Assembly (NCBI GenBank): GCA_002238685.1
Contig: MPMV01000012.1
Coordinates: 1 to 64,000, forward strand
Direction of reading: 5' to 3'
Origin: a bacterium EF100-94H03 bin56
Lineage (GTDB): Bacteria > Pseudomonadota > Alphaproteobacteria > SP197
DNA length: 64,000 nucleotides
Part shown: positions 1 to 8,371 of the stretch, in pieces
Layout of the letters: every line of letters begins with the position of its first letter
Position numbering within the stretch: position 1 is the first letter of the stretch
Position numbers and translations under genes: made by a program
The notes under the pieces: model-generated
The model's database searches: none
What the model saw: only the letters and a program-made list of their open reading frames with translations
What the model was told of the DNA's origin: nothing

Positions 1-2
1 GG

Positions 3-419
3 CTTCACTACGGGTTCCCGTTCTGCCACGCCGGCACGCTGCCCGATCCCGAATTCGGGGGCGACGGGCGCTGCGGCGATACCGAGCCGCCTGTCCAGGC
101 CCTGGCGGCGCATGTGGCGCCGCTCGGTCTGGCCATCCATTCGGGAACCAATGTGCCGCAAGCCTATCGGGGCGCGGTGTTCATCGCCGAACACGGACCG
201 GGGAACCGGAGCGGAACGATCGGCTACCGGGTATCGGTCGTGCGTCTCGCCGACGACGGCAGGACCGCGCTGGACTATGCGGCATTCGCCCAGGGATGGT
301 ACGGCAACGGGCAGGGGTGGGGACGGCCGGCCGACATCCTGGAGGCATGGGACGGCTCTCTTATGGTCTCCGACGACCGGGCCGGGCGAATCTACCGGAT
401 CCGGTACGTCGGTCCATAG
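3..419 (+). CDS. PQQ-dependent sugar (sorbosone-type) dehydrogenase, C-terminal part
   Basis: The 5' end lies outside the window, so only the last ~138 residues are visible. They read as the closing blades of a glucose/sorbosone dehydrogenase beta-propeller: HYGFPFCHAG near the edge, then AHVAPLGLAIHSG, YRGAVFIAEHG, WGRPADIL and a terminal DGSLMVSDDRAGRIYRIRY. This family oxidises sugars or sugar alcohols in the periplasm using PQQ. The C-terminus looks complete, because the family usually ends shortly after the GxIYRIxY strand. Substrate cannot be told from this part. Confidence 0.85.
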   Translation, partial: LHYGFPFCHAGTLPDPEFGGDGRCGDTEPPVQALAAHVAPLGLAIHSGTNVPQAYRGAVFIAEHGPGNRSGTIGYRVSVVRLADDGRTALDYAAFAQGWYGNGQGWGRPADILEAWDGSLMVSDDRAGRIYRIRYVGP

Positions 420-995
420 GCGGTTGGCGGGGGATGGCAATAGCGGCGCCGCGGTCGAACGCCCGGCTTCCGGCGCGGGAACCGAAGCGTTCCGGAGCTA
501 CCTGACCTTCAGCGCATGCCGCTCTATCGCGTTGTCGCGCAGCGTTTGTTCGAGCAGGCGGAGGGGCTCCAGGCCCTCGGCGGCGCGTCGGGCGACGAAC
601 CCTGTGCGCCAGCAGCGCAGGCCGAAGTCGAGCGGCAGCAGCCTGGGCGCGCCCGCCGGTGTCCCATGATGGCCAGGCGCGGCGCCGAGCGCAGTGCCCA
701 GTTGTGTCCCGGCTCAAGTCCGGGACACGGTTCTGATTGCCGCCTGGTTCGCACGCTATCCGACGCCCCGTCGGCGGCCAGCCATCGCGTGTGCCGAAGC
801 GCTCGAACAGCCCCGGTCCCGAGCGCCGCCCTTGGTCGCAACCGACTTCTGCCGCAGTTGTGGTATCTTGAGTGGATGGAGAAGCGTGCGTTATCGACGG
901 CGCCGTTGTCGCTTCCTGCACATGACTGAAGCATCCGCAACGCGTGTTCCGGTGGCCAGGGGAGCCTCATCACCGCCGCCCAACGCGAATGCCTG
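420..995. other. Gap with no confident gene
   Basis: No open frame here has family-like sequence that I would call a gene. A perfect 9-bp inverted repeat (GTGTCCCGG, 7-nt loop) lies at 704-728. On the minus strand an open frame from about 713 down to a TAG at 498-500 encodes a C-terminus (LLPLDFGLRCWRTGF onward) that faintly recalls the tail of LysR-type regulators. It has no plausible start and is best treated as possible debris. Confidence 0.4.
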
Positions 996-2738
996 ATGGA
1001 CGCGCTGGGCGGTACTTTTTCGCGGATCGTATCGATTGCCCTTCTTGGAGCGGTCACAGGCGCCCTGGCGGCCCTGGCGGCGATTGGTTTTGTCGAGTTG
1101 GTCGCCACCCTGAACGACTGGTTTTTCATCTCGCCTCGCAGCCGCTTCATGGCGGAAAACGCGCAGTGGTTGCTGTTCGCAACCATTGGCGTACCAGCTG
1201 CGGGCGGACTGATCGTCGGCATCATTCACCGGTACAATCCGGACCGACGGTCCCACGGTCCTCCTGACGTAATCCAGGCTGTCCAGAGTCTGGAGCCTCG
1301 AATGTCGCTGCGCTCCGGAGTTCTTTCCGCAGCGGCAAGCGCGGTGTCCCTTGGTGCCGGAGCTTCGGTCGGACAGTACGGCCCGTTGACACACCTCGGC
1401 GCGACCCTGGGTTCCCTTGTAGCCGGACGTGCCCGCAACAGCCGCTGGATGGTGACTGTCGGCGTGGGCTGTGGTGTCGCTGCCGCCATCTCGACCGCAT
1501 TCAATGCCCCGATCGCCGGAATTGTCTTCGCACACGAAGTGATTCTGCGTCACTACTCCCTTCGGGCATTCGCTCCGATCACCGTGGCCGCGACCGTAGG
1601 CTACGTGTTTGCGAACGTGGTGTTCGAGCGTCCACCTCTGTTTCGGGTGGAAACCGTCGACGCAAGTTCCGCTCCGGAGTTCATCGGCTTTGTTGCCATC
1701 GGCGTTTGCGGCGCCTTCGTCGCCGTTCTTTACATGCGGGCGATCCTGTGTTCGACCCGACTTGCCCGAAGGGTGCCCGTGCCGGATTACCTCAAGCCCA
1801 TGCTTGCCGGTGCTGCATTGGGGCTGGCCGCCCTTTGGATCCCCGACATTCTCGGTCTCGGCAAGGAAACGCTGAGGTTCGCGGTCATCGATCACGCGTT
1901 CGGCGCCGGGGAACTGCTCCTGCTTCTCGTCGCGAAGATCCTGGCCACCGCGATGTGCATCGGCTTCGGGTTTGCGGGCGGCGTGTTCAGTCCCGCCCTG
2001 CTCATCGGCATCCTGTTCGGCGCTCTGGCGGGAAGTGGAGCGGAGGTGATTCTCGGCGAGCTCTATTCGGAAGTTGCGATCTACGCGATCTGCGGCATGG
2101 TCGCGGTGACGAGCGCGGTCATCGGGGCGCCGCTGACAACAATCCTGATCGTCTTCGAGTTGACCCGAAACTACGATCTGGCAACGGCAGCGATGGTCAG
2201 CGTTGTCTTCTCGAACCTGGTCTCATATCGAATCTTCGGCCGCTCCCTGTTCGACGTACAACTCCGCATGCGGGGTTTTGACCTCGCCGACGGACGGCAC
2301 AAGGCGATTCTCGACCAACGCCTTCTCAAAGACTACGTGAGCCTTGATTTCACCGCGCTGTCGCCGAACGCGCCGCTCGACGAAGCGAAGCGGCGCCTTC
2401 TCGAGGCGGGCAGGCACGAAGGCTATGTGGTCGATGCGAACGGCATCTATCTCGGCACCGTGACGCTTGGCGAACTTGAAACGAAGCAGACCGGCGACGT
2501 TCGCGGACCGAAACTGACGGCCGGACAACTTGCGAGGCCCGAACCCCTGATTCTCACGGCAAGGACGACGGTCTGGCACGCAATGGAACAGATGGGCGAC
2601 TTCGTGGGCGAGAGCATTCCGGTGCTTGAGGACAGCGGCGATGGCCGCCTGCTGGGCGTCGTGTTCGAGGCAACCGTCGTCAGAGCCTACCTCGATACAA
2701 CGAACAGTATTCGCGAGGAGGAGAATGCGGGAGGATAG
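996..2738 (+). CDS. CLC-family chloride channel/antiporter with two CBS domains
   Basis: This 580-residue membrane protein has the CLC fold: hydrophobic helices through about residue 430, the GxxGP motif at 126-130, and a GGVFSPALLIG segment matching the conserved GxFxP ion-coordination motif. Two CBS domains follow (roughly 440-575) and probably sense nucleotides. The residue that is the gating/proton-coupling glutamate in GREGP of transporter CLCs is tyrosine here (GQYGP, Y128). Absence of the gate glutamate suggests altered or proton-uncoupled transport; this is inference. The ATG at 996 has no clear Shine-Dalgarno. The gene ends 24 bases before the next gene and may be co-transcribed with it. 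Confidence 0.93.
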   Translation: MDALGGTFSRIVSIALLGAVTGALAALAAIGFVELVATLNDWFFISPRSRFMAENAQWLLFATIGVPAAGGLIVGIIHRYNPDRRSHGPPDVIQAVQSLEPRMSLRSGVLSAAASAVSLGAGASVGQYGPLTHLGATLGSLVAGRARNSRWMVTVGVGCGVAAAISTAFNAPIAGIVFAHEVILRHYSLRAFAPITVAATVGYVFANVVFERPPLFRVETVDASSAPEFIGFVAIGVCGAFVAVLYMRAILCSTRLARRVPVPDYLKPMLAGAALGLAALWIPDILGLGKETLRFAVIDHAFGAGELLLLLVAKILATAMCIGFGFAGGVFSPALLIGILFGALAGSGAEVILGELYSEVAIYAICGMVAVTSAVIGAPLTTILIVFELTRNYDLATAAMVSVVFSNLVSYRIFGRSLFDVQLRMRGFDLADGRHKAILDQRLLKDYVSLDFTALSPNAPLDEAKRRLLEAGRHEGYVVDANGIYLGTVTLGELETKQTGDVRGPKLTAGQLARPEPLILTARTTVWHAMEQMGDFVGESIPVLEDSGDGRLLGVVFEATVVRAYLDTTNSIREEENAGG

Positions 2739-2762
2739 AGACTCTCAATCCGGAGAGACATC

Positions 2763-3944
2763 TTGAACGTGCGGCTGACCGTCCGCTGCGTCGCGCTCTC
2801 TATCGCCCTCTTCGGGCCGGCCGGAACGGCGGCCGGTGATGCGTCCGACGAACCGGACCGCACGATCACGGTAGCAACCTGGGGCGGGCCCTACGAACGC
2901 AGCCAGGTCAAGGCCTACTTCGAGCCGTTCACGAAGACGACGGGCATTCGGGTTCGAACCGAACGGTACGACGGCGGGCTCCTTGAACTTCGTCGACAGG
3001 CGAGCGCAGGGGAGATCACGTGGGACGTCGTGGACATGACCATGGCCGACAACCGCGCCGCCTGCCGACAGGGACTTCTGGAACCCATCGATCATGCGAT
3101 GCTGCTCCCCGGACTCGACGGAACCCCGGCCGATCAGGACTTTCTCGATGGCGCGCTGACAGAGTGTGGGGTCTCGCAGATCGTCTATGCCATGGTGGCG
3201 GCGTACAATCGAGACGCCTTTCCCGGAGAGCGTCCGGCACGCATCGCGGACATCTTCGATGTGCAACGGTTCCCCGGAAAGAGGGCGCTCCAGAAGGCCC
3301 CTGCGGCGAACCTCGAATGGGCTCTCATGTCATACGGAGTCCCGCGCGAGGACCTCTACGAATTGTTGAGTACAGAGCGCGGTCTTCGTCTCGCCTTCAG
3401 GAAACTCGACCGCATCCGCGATCACGTGATCTGGTGGACATCGACGGACGAGCCGGTGGATCTGCTCGTGACGGGCAAGGTCGCGATTGCCTCTCAGTAC
3501 AACGGACGCCTGTTCGATGCGGCGGTGATTCACGGCCACCCCATCGAGATCATCTGGGATGCACAACTCTACGAATTCGGGACGTGGGGCGTTGTCAGAG
3601 GCTCGCCAAGGCGCGAGGAGGCGCTGGAGTTCATCCGCTTTGCCACCGGAACAGGTCCCCTGGCGGATCAGGCCGGATACATCTCCTACGGACCGACTCG
3701 CCGTTCTTCGGCGAGGCTGGTATCGACACATGCCGAAATCGGCGTGGACATGCGACCCCATCTCCCGACCAGTTCTGCGAACTTCACAACCGCAATCCCC
3801 AAGGATACCGAGTGGTACGCCAGCCTTCACGACAGGATCAGGGCGCGTTTCGATGAATGGCTCGGACAGTCGGAATCAGGCCACACGGGCCTCGCGACCG
3901 CCGATGCGCTTCCGGAGAGGCAGGACGATCGTTCCGATCAGTAA
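2763..3944 (+). CDS. Periplasmic solute-binding protein, spermidine/putrescine (PotD) type
   Basis: 393 residues with an N-terminal signal peptide (hydrophobic to about residue 25), then TITVATWGGPYERSQ, the usual first strand of group 1 extracellular binding proteins of the PotD/PotF class. Such proteins deliver polyamines or small organic molecules to an ABC importer. No matching permease or ATPase lies nearby, so it is an orphan or works with a distant transporter. The TTG start at 2763 is chosen because a GGAGAG site sits 5 bases upstream; a GTG two codons later is an alternative. Ligand unknown. Confidence 0.85.
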   Translation: MNVRLTVRCVALSIALFGPAGTAAGDASDEPDRTITVATWGGPYERSQVKAYFEPFTKTTGIRVRTERYDGGLLELRRQASAGEITWDVVDMTMADNRAACRQGLLEPIDHAMLLPGLDGTPADQDFLDGALTECGVSQIVYAMVAAYNRDAFPGERPARIADIFDVQRFPGKRALQKAPAANLEWALMSYGVPREDLYELLSTERGLRLAFRKLDRIRDHVIWWTSTDEPVDLLVTGKVAIASQYNGRLFDAAVIHGHPIEIIWDAQLYEFGTWGVVRGSPRREEALEFIRFATGTGPLADQAGYISYGPTRRSSARLVSTHAEIGVDMRPHLPTSSANFTTAIPKDTEWYASLHDRIRARFDEWLGQSESGHTGLATADALPERQDDRSDQ

Positions 3945-3999
3945 GGCGGGCTCGTCCACCGTGGACCGCGGCCGGCCCCCCAGGATCTGACAGGCAAGA

Positions 4000-4038
4000 G
4001 GCCCGCCTGCCTTCCCTGATCGGAAAGACAGGCGGGCC
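4000..4038. terminator. Hairpin between convergent genes
   Basis: GGCCCGCCTG (4000-4009) and CAGGCGGGCC (4029-4038) form a perfect 10-bp stem around a 19-nt loop, just downstream of the converging genes ending at 3944 (plus) and 4046 (minus). The position suits a bidirectional terminator. There is no strong T-run on either side. Confidence 0.6.
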
Positions 4039-4045
4039 ATGACCA

Positions 4046-5632
4046 TCAGGCCTTCGTGAAGAGCTTCCAGAGCATGCGCCCGTCAGGCGTGAGCGCCGGA
4101 ACGATGGTGTTGCGATAGATGGTCGGCTCGAATTCATGGGTAATGAACCGGTAGCAGCCGGATTCTTCCATCATGTCCTGCATGGTCCGGTACATGCCGT
4201 CACGCACGGCAGGATCCATGGTGACGAGCGCCTCGGCATGGAGGGCGCCGAATTCCGGGTTGTTGAACCGCTCCCAGTTCCACACACCCACCTGCTGGGG
4301 CGTGAACCACATGGTGTACCATCCCGGATCGGGCTGGGAGGAGAAACGGGAATAGAGGATCTGGAGTGATTTCCAGTCCTCTCCGGAACTCTCGTCCCCC
4401 ATGGTCCACCAGACACCGGGGTCGTGCACGTTGATCTCGGCATCGATGCCGATGTCGGCGAGGTTGGCCTGGATCACCTGGCAGGCCGCCGTGTAGGCCG
4501 CCTTGTTGAGGGTATCGATCCGGCACGAGAACCCGGATCCGAATCCGGCTTCCTCGAGCTGCTGGCGGGCATATTCGGGATTGCCCTCATAGGGAACGAG
4601 CGGTTCGGGACGGTGCCCGACAAGTCCTGGCGGGACAATGCCGTTGGCAGGCGCCGCCAGCCCGAAATACGCCGCTTCAAGGATCTGGTTGACGTTCACC
4701 GCGTGCTGGATGGCACGCCGCACCCGGATGTCGCCCATCGCCTCGTTGTCGCGGTTGATCCCCATCCAGACGTATTTCAGCGAGGGGTGCTGAACCAGAG
4801 TGGCATCCTCGGGCAAACTCTCCATGAGGGTTGACACCGAGGTGATCGGCACGCGGGTGACATCGAGGTCACCGGCGAGGAAGCCGACTTCAGCGGCCTG
4901 CTCATCGATGATCGGGTAGACCTCTATGGTGGTGAAATCCGGATTGGCATAGGGCCCTGAGTAACCCTGCCGCGCAGACAGCGTGAGCTTCTGGGACGGT
5001 TGCCAGTCCGTGATCTCGTAGGCGCCCGACACCGCCGGCGGTTCTGCCTGGTAGCGCTTGCCGTCAAGCGCCTCTACAGCCGCCTTGCAGACGATCATGC
5101 CGCGTCCCGCGGGCATCGTCGTCGTCCACAAGGGCGCATAGGGCTCCTTGAGCACGATCGTTCCGCTGCGCTCATCGTGGACATCGACACGATCAAGGGC
5201 GCTCCAGTCCTCGGCATAGGGGGACGCCATCCCGGGATCCGCGATCCGTTCGTAGGAGTACTTGACGTCTTCGGCCGTCATGGCGCCAAATCCATTGGTC
5301 CAGCCAATGTCGTCGCGCAGGGTAAAGTTGATGTGGGTGTCATCCACCTGCTCGATCTCGGCTGCAGCTTCCTTGCTCCATCCCCACTGGTCACCCGCAT
5401 TCACTGTGACGAGACCGTGGAGCAAACAGGCGTTCACGTCGGATTCCGGAGCAGACAGGATGTAGCCGGGGTCAAGGACCTGGATGTCCGAGTAGTTCCT
5501 CGTCCTCAGGGTATCGCCCGCTTCCTGGGCCTCTATGGAAGCACCGGTCATCGCCAGCGTGCTCGCGGCCGCACCCGCAGCCGATGCTTCCATGAAGCGG
5601 CGACGGGACAGTTTCAACCGATCATTGGACAT
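4046..5632 (-). CDS. Peptide/nickel-type ABC transporter substrate-binding protein (family 5), Tat-exported
   Basis: 528 residues of the DppA/OppA class (SBP_bac_5). The N-terminus carries a twin-arginine signal, LSRRRFMEASAAGAAAS. Family features follow: RNYSDIQVLDPGY, DDIGWTNG, a YSYERIADP segment and RVRRAIQHAVN around the middle. It would bind an oligopeptide or similar solute in the periplasm for an ABC importer. No permease or ATPase genes adjoin. A relic of an M24 peptidase, a frequent partner of peptide transporters, lies just upstream on the other strand, so the locus may be what remains of a larger cluster. Ligand uncertain. Confidence 0.9.
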   Translation of the reverse strand: MSNDRLKLSRRRFMEASAAGAAASTLAMTGASIEAQEAGDTLRTRNYSDIQVLDPGYILSAPESDVNACLLHGLVTVNAGDQWGWSKEAAAEIEQVDDTHINFTLRDDIGWTNGFGAMTAEDVKYSYERIADPGMASPYAEDWSALDRVDVHDERSGTIVLKEPYAPLWTTTMPAGRGMIVCKAAVEALDGKRYQAEPPAVSGAYEITDWQPSQKLTLSARQGYSGPYANPDFTTIEVYPIIDEQAAEVGFLAGDLDVTRVPITSVSTLMESLPEDATLVQHPSLKYVWMGINRDNEAMGDIRVRRAIQHAVNVNQILEAAYFGLAAPANGIVPPGLVGHRPEPLVPYEGNPEYARQQLEEAGFGSGFSCRIDTLNKAAYTAACQVIQANLADIGIDAEINVHDPGVWWTMGDESSGEDWKSLQILYSRFSSQPDPGWYTMWFTPQQVGVWNWERFNNPEFGALHAEALVTMDPAVRDGMYRTMQDMMEESGCYRFITHEFEPTIYRNTIVPALTPDGRMLWKLFTKA

Positions 5633-5685
5633 GTCTCACTCCCTCTCAATCGTTGGCAGACAGAGTTCCAATGTGATGCAGTCCG

Positions 5686-5838
5686 ACACTGCTTGTCCAG
5701 AGTCGAATCCGTCCCGGCATGGTCATGAGCCTCGAGGTTCCCTACTATGCGAGCAGCCTCGGCGGCTTCAACATCGAGGACGTGATCCTCGTCACACAAA
5801 CGGGTGCGAGAGTTTCAACACCCTGCCCCGCAAGATGA
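5686..5838 (+). pseudogene. Relic of the C-terminus of an M24 (Xaa-Pro peptidase-like) protein
   Basis: Translating from about 5686 gives LLVQSRIRPGMVMSLEVPYY followed by GGFNIEDVILVTQTG, PCPAR and a stop at 5836-5838. The RPGMVxSLEVPYY...GGFNIED(T/V)xLVT pattern is the characteristic end of M24B peptidases (prolidase/aminopeptidase P/creatinase fold). The other ~350 residues are absent: upstream sequence runs into the divergent binding-protein gene starting at 5632. I read this as a gene tail left after a rearrangement. Confidence 0.65.
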
Positions 5839-5851
5839 TCTCTCTTGCGGG
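5827..5851 (+). terminator. Hairpin at the end of the M24 relic
   Basis: CCCGCAAGA (5827-5835) pairs perfectly with TCTTGCGGG (5843-5851) across a 7-nt loop. It overlaps the stop codon of the peptidase relic and probably was its terminator. It now lies 36 bases upstream of the osmC-like start, so it could also shape that leader. There is no T-run. Confidence 0.4.
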
Positions 5852-5886
5852 ATGAGCATTTCGGACGGCATCGGCGGAGGAAGACG

Positions 5887-6408
5887 ATGATCGACGGTGA
5901 GACCCTGCGCGCCATGCAGGCGCCCCTCAAGGAACGCTACCGTGACGATCCCGGTGACGCGGTCGTCACCCTTCGGGCCACGGGCAGTATCGGGCTCGAC
6001 GACGTGACGTGCAGCGTCGAAACCTCGAAGGCCATGATCAGGGCCGGTCTGCATCCCGCCACGGGAGGAGACGGCCTGGCCGCCTGCTCCGGCGACATGC
6101 TCCTCGAGGCCCTGGTGGCCTGTGCCGGGGTCACGCTGAATGCCGTGGCAAGTGCACTGGGCATCGCTCTCAAGGATGGCGCGATTACCGCCGAAGGCGA
6201 TCTCGATTTCCGCGGCACTCTCGGAATCGATCGTGACACGCCTGTGGGATTCAGGGCCATTCGCCTTGGCTTCACCCTCGATACGGATGCCGATGACGAC
6301 ACCCTGGATCGTCTCATGAAGCTGACCGAACGGTACTGCGTCATATTCCAGACACTGACATCGCCGCCAGCCATCGAGGTCTCGCGCACGTCGACACCTG
6401 CTGGATGA
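5887..6408 (+). CDS. OsmC family protein
   Basis: 173 residues with the OsmC/Ohr fold pattern: an N-terminal beta region, the helix GLAACSGDMLLEALVACAGV containing the peroxidatic-type cysteine region, and LGFTLDTDADDDTLDRLMKL towards the end, followed by RYCVIFQTL with the second cysteine. Such proteins reduce organic hydroperoxides or belong to the broader thiol-peroxidase-like group. The start at 5887 is preferred over an in-frame ATG at 5845 because GGAGG sits six bases upstream. It stands alone between divergent and convergent neighbours. Exact substrate unknown. Confidence 0.85.
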   Translation: MIDGETLRAMQAPLKERYRDDPGDAVVTLRATGSIGLDDVTCSVETSKAMIRAGLHPATGGDGLAACSGDMLLEALVACAGVTLNAVASALGIALKDGAITAEGDLDFRGTLGIDRDTPVGFRAIRLGFTLDTDADDDTLDRLMKLTERYCVIFQTLTSPPAIEVSRTSTPAG

Positions 6409-6424
6409 CCGGACCTGCCGGTCA
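6406..6424. terminator. Short hairpin after the OsmC gene
   Basis: TGACCGG (6406-6412, including the stop codon) pairs with CCGGTCA (6418-6424) across a 5-nt loop, between convergent genes. No T-run follows, so this is a weak terminator candidate. Confidence 0.35.
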
Positions 6425-6495
6425 CAGTCACGTTCCCCCGAGCTCCGTTGCTGCATGGACAAGAAAGCTGCCGTCCACCAGCTTCGCCCGGCGCG

Positions 6496-7386
6496 TCAGG
6501 TCGCGAATGATCGGCCGGCAACGCTCTCCTGATCCGCGAAGATCGAGTCGGAGTCGGGGATTCGGGGCAGCGGCGAGCGTACCGGGAGGGCTTCCTGGCG
6601 GGGCTGAAGGGTCGGTTCGCCTCTGAGGATGCGGCCGTCGAACTCGGCGAGATCGAAAGATCCGGCGCTGGCAAGGGGCCAGGCGTCGAGCGCCATGTAG
6701 CACAAGAGCAGCAGACGGCGGTCCCGGCTCAACCGGTTCTCCAGCGAACCGTGCAGCGTGCGCACGTGATGAATCGTGATCGAACCCGCCCTTCCGGGGA
6801 GAGGCACCGCGTCTTCGGGAAGGGTCCTGAGTTCGCCGGCACTGCAGCTCCCCACGAATTGACCCTCGTGGTGGTGATCAAACACCGGCCCCCTGTGGCT
6901 CCCCGGAATCACCATCAACGGTCCGTTCTCCAGGGTGCAGTCGCCGAGATAGAGGCCGACGGCGAGCAGGTCATCGTTCGTATGGGGGTAGAAGGCCCAG
7001 TCCTGGTGCCAGTCGATCGCCGCCTGGCCACCCTTGGTCTTGATGTTCATCTTGGAGTGGTCGAAACGCACGCCCGGACCGACGAGGCATTCGACGATGT
7101 CGAGCAGACGTTCCTTGCGGGCGGCGCTGGCATAGACCTTGTCGAGGGCGACCGGATTCTTGATGCGCCGCACCACCGGGCGTTCCGCCGTGTGATGCGG
7201 CGCCAGGTCGAAGAGGGAATCGCTTGCAGCAATCTCCCGCGAGCGTTCGATGTAGCTGTCCGTCACGCGGTTGAGTTCGGCGACTTCAGTTCCGTCGAAG
7301 ATATCCTCGACAAGAAGATAGCCTTCACGGTGATAGAACCGTACCTGTTCGGGCGTCAGCACGGGCATCCTCCCGCCATATGCCAC
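6496..7386 (-). CDS. Phytanoyl-CoA dioxygenase (PhyH) family protein
   Basis: 296 residues of the PhyH group of Fe(II)/2-oxoglutarate oxygenases. The metal-binding HxD is seen in DWHQDWAFYPH and the distal histidine in VRTLHGSLENR, followed by the arginine that binds 2-oxoglutarate; MVIPGSHRGP is also typical. Members hydroxylate varied small molecules, so the substrate is unknown. The first ATG (7386) is used; the alternative ATG at 7368 has a GGGAGG directly against it, too close to act. It lies 108 bases downstream of the BI-1 gene, with a terminator between, so it has its own promoter. Confidence 0.87.
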   Translation of the reverse strand: MAYGGRMPVLTPEQVRFYHREGYLLVEDIFDGTEVAELNRVTDSYIERSREIAASDSLFDLAPHHTAERPVVRRIKNPVALDKVYASAARKERLLDIVECLVGPGVRFDHSKMNIKTKGGQAAIDWHQDWAFYPHTNDDLLAVGLYLGDCTLENGPLMVIPGSHRGPVFDHHHEGQFVGSCSAGELRTLPEDAVPLPGRAGSITIHHVRTLHGSLENRLSRDRRLLLLCYMALDAWPLASAGSFDLAEFDGRILRGEPTLQPRQEALPVRSPLPRIPDSDSIFADQESVAGRSFAT

Positions 7387-7443
7387 GGCACCTCGGGAAA
7401 CGAACGGTGCCTGCGATCACCGGCAGCCGTCAACACCAATGAA

Positions 7444-7469
7444 AACGGCCCGGCAAAGGCCGGGCCGTT
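7444..7469 (-). terminator. Rho-independent terminator of the BI-1 gene
   Basis: An 11-bp perfect stem (AACGGCCCGGC / GCCGGGCCGTT, 4-nt loop) is followed on the minus strand by TTTTC. It sits 26 bases beyond the BI-1 stop codon. This is the clearest intrinsic terminator in the window. Confidence 0.85.
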
Positions 7470-7494
7470 AGATGTACACCTTAGCTGGCGTGGC

Positions 7495-8265
7495 TCACTC
7501 GCTGCGGGCGACACCGAGCAGCTGGATGAGCATGATGAAGAGGTTGATGAAGTCGAGGTAGAGCCTCAGGGCCCCGTGAATGGCCGACTTCGTCATCACC
7601 GCGCCGCTCATGTGGACGTTGTAGCTCTCCTTGATGCGCTGCGTGTCATAGGCGGTCAGGCCGACAAACACGATGACGCCGATCGCCGAGATGGCGAACT
7701 GCAGCGCCGAACTCTGCAGGAAGATGTTGACCACCATGGCGATGATGACACCGATCAATCCCATGAAGAGGAACGAACCCCATGCCGCAAGGGATCGCTT
7801 CGTGGTGTAGCCGTAGAGGCTCATGGCGCCGAAGGTCACCGCGGTGATGAAGAAAACCCGGGCGATGCTCTCCTGCGTGAAGGCGATGAAAATCGTCGCC
7901 AGCGAGAGTCCCATCAGGGCAGCAAAGATCCAGAAGACGGTCTGGGCAGAGGTTGGGGACATCTTGTGAAGGCGGAAGGAGAACAGGAAGACGAGGCCAA
8001 GAGGCGCCAGCATCACCACCCACTGGAGAGGCGAGCCAAACAGAAGAACCCCCAGCTGGGTGAACCCGACGATGCTCCCCTGTGCGTTGGTGACAACCGA
8101 CAGTTGCGCCGTACCAAACGCGATGATGCCCGTGATGGCAAGCGCCACACCCATGTAGTTGTAGACGCGCAGCATGTAGCTCCGCAGGCCCTCATCGTAG
8201 ACGGCCGTTGTCCGGGTGAACGCAGCAGCGCGGGGTCCTGCGTTGCCGAAAGCCATGTTCTTCAT
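7495..8265 (-). CDS. Bax inhibitor-1 / YccA family membrane protein
   Basis: 256 residues with about seven membrane segments, starting after a polar N-terminus (to ~residue 30) and containing SLYGYTTKRSLAAWGSFLFM and the VFVGLTAYDTQRIKE signature between the last helices. Bacterial BI-1 proteins are pH-sensitive leak or channel-like proteins of the inner membrane; YccA of E. coli modulates the FtsH protease. The C-terminus (LYLDFINLFIMLIQLLG) matches the family end. Single gene with its own terminator. Confidence 0.95.
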   Translation of the reverse strand: MKNMAFGNAGPRAAAFTRTTAVYDEGLRSYMLRVYNYMGVALAITGIIAFGTAQLSVVTNAQGSIVGFTQLGVLLFGSPLQWVVMLAPLGLVFLFSFRLHKMSPTSAQTVFWIFAALMGLSLATIFIAFTQESIARVFFITAVTFGAMSLYGYTTKRSLAAWGSFLFMGLIGVIIAMVVNIFLQSSALQFAISAIGVIVFVGLTAYDTQRIKESYNVHMSGAVMTKSAIHGALRLYLDFINLFIMLIQLLGVARSE

Positions 8266-8371
8266 CCTCTGGTTGTGTCGTTCAAAGGTATGCCGGGCAT
8301 CGTGCCCGGTTTCCCTGTCATTTATGTGTGATCCGGAGGCGGACCGTCAAGACCGATTGCTGCGCCCGCGG

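Noticed and set aside
498-713. Minus-strand open frame with a LysR-like C-terminal flavour
   Set aside because: No start, no helix-turn-helix part, and similarity is only impressionistic; left as a note in the gap entry.
6751-8331. A 526-codon plus-strand frame across the PhyH and BI-1 genes
   Set aside because: Antisense shadow crossing a terminator and two well-recognised genes; no family features.
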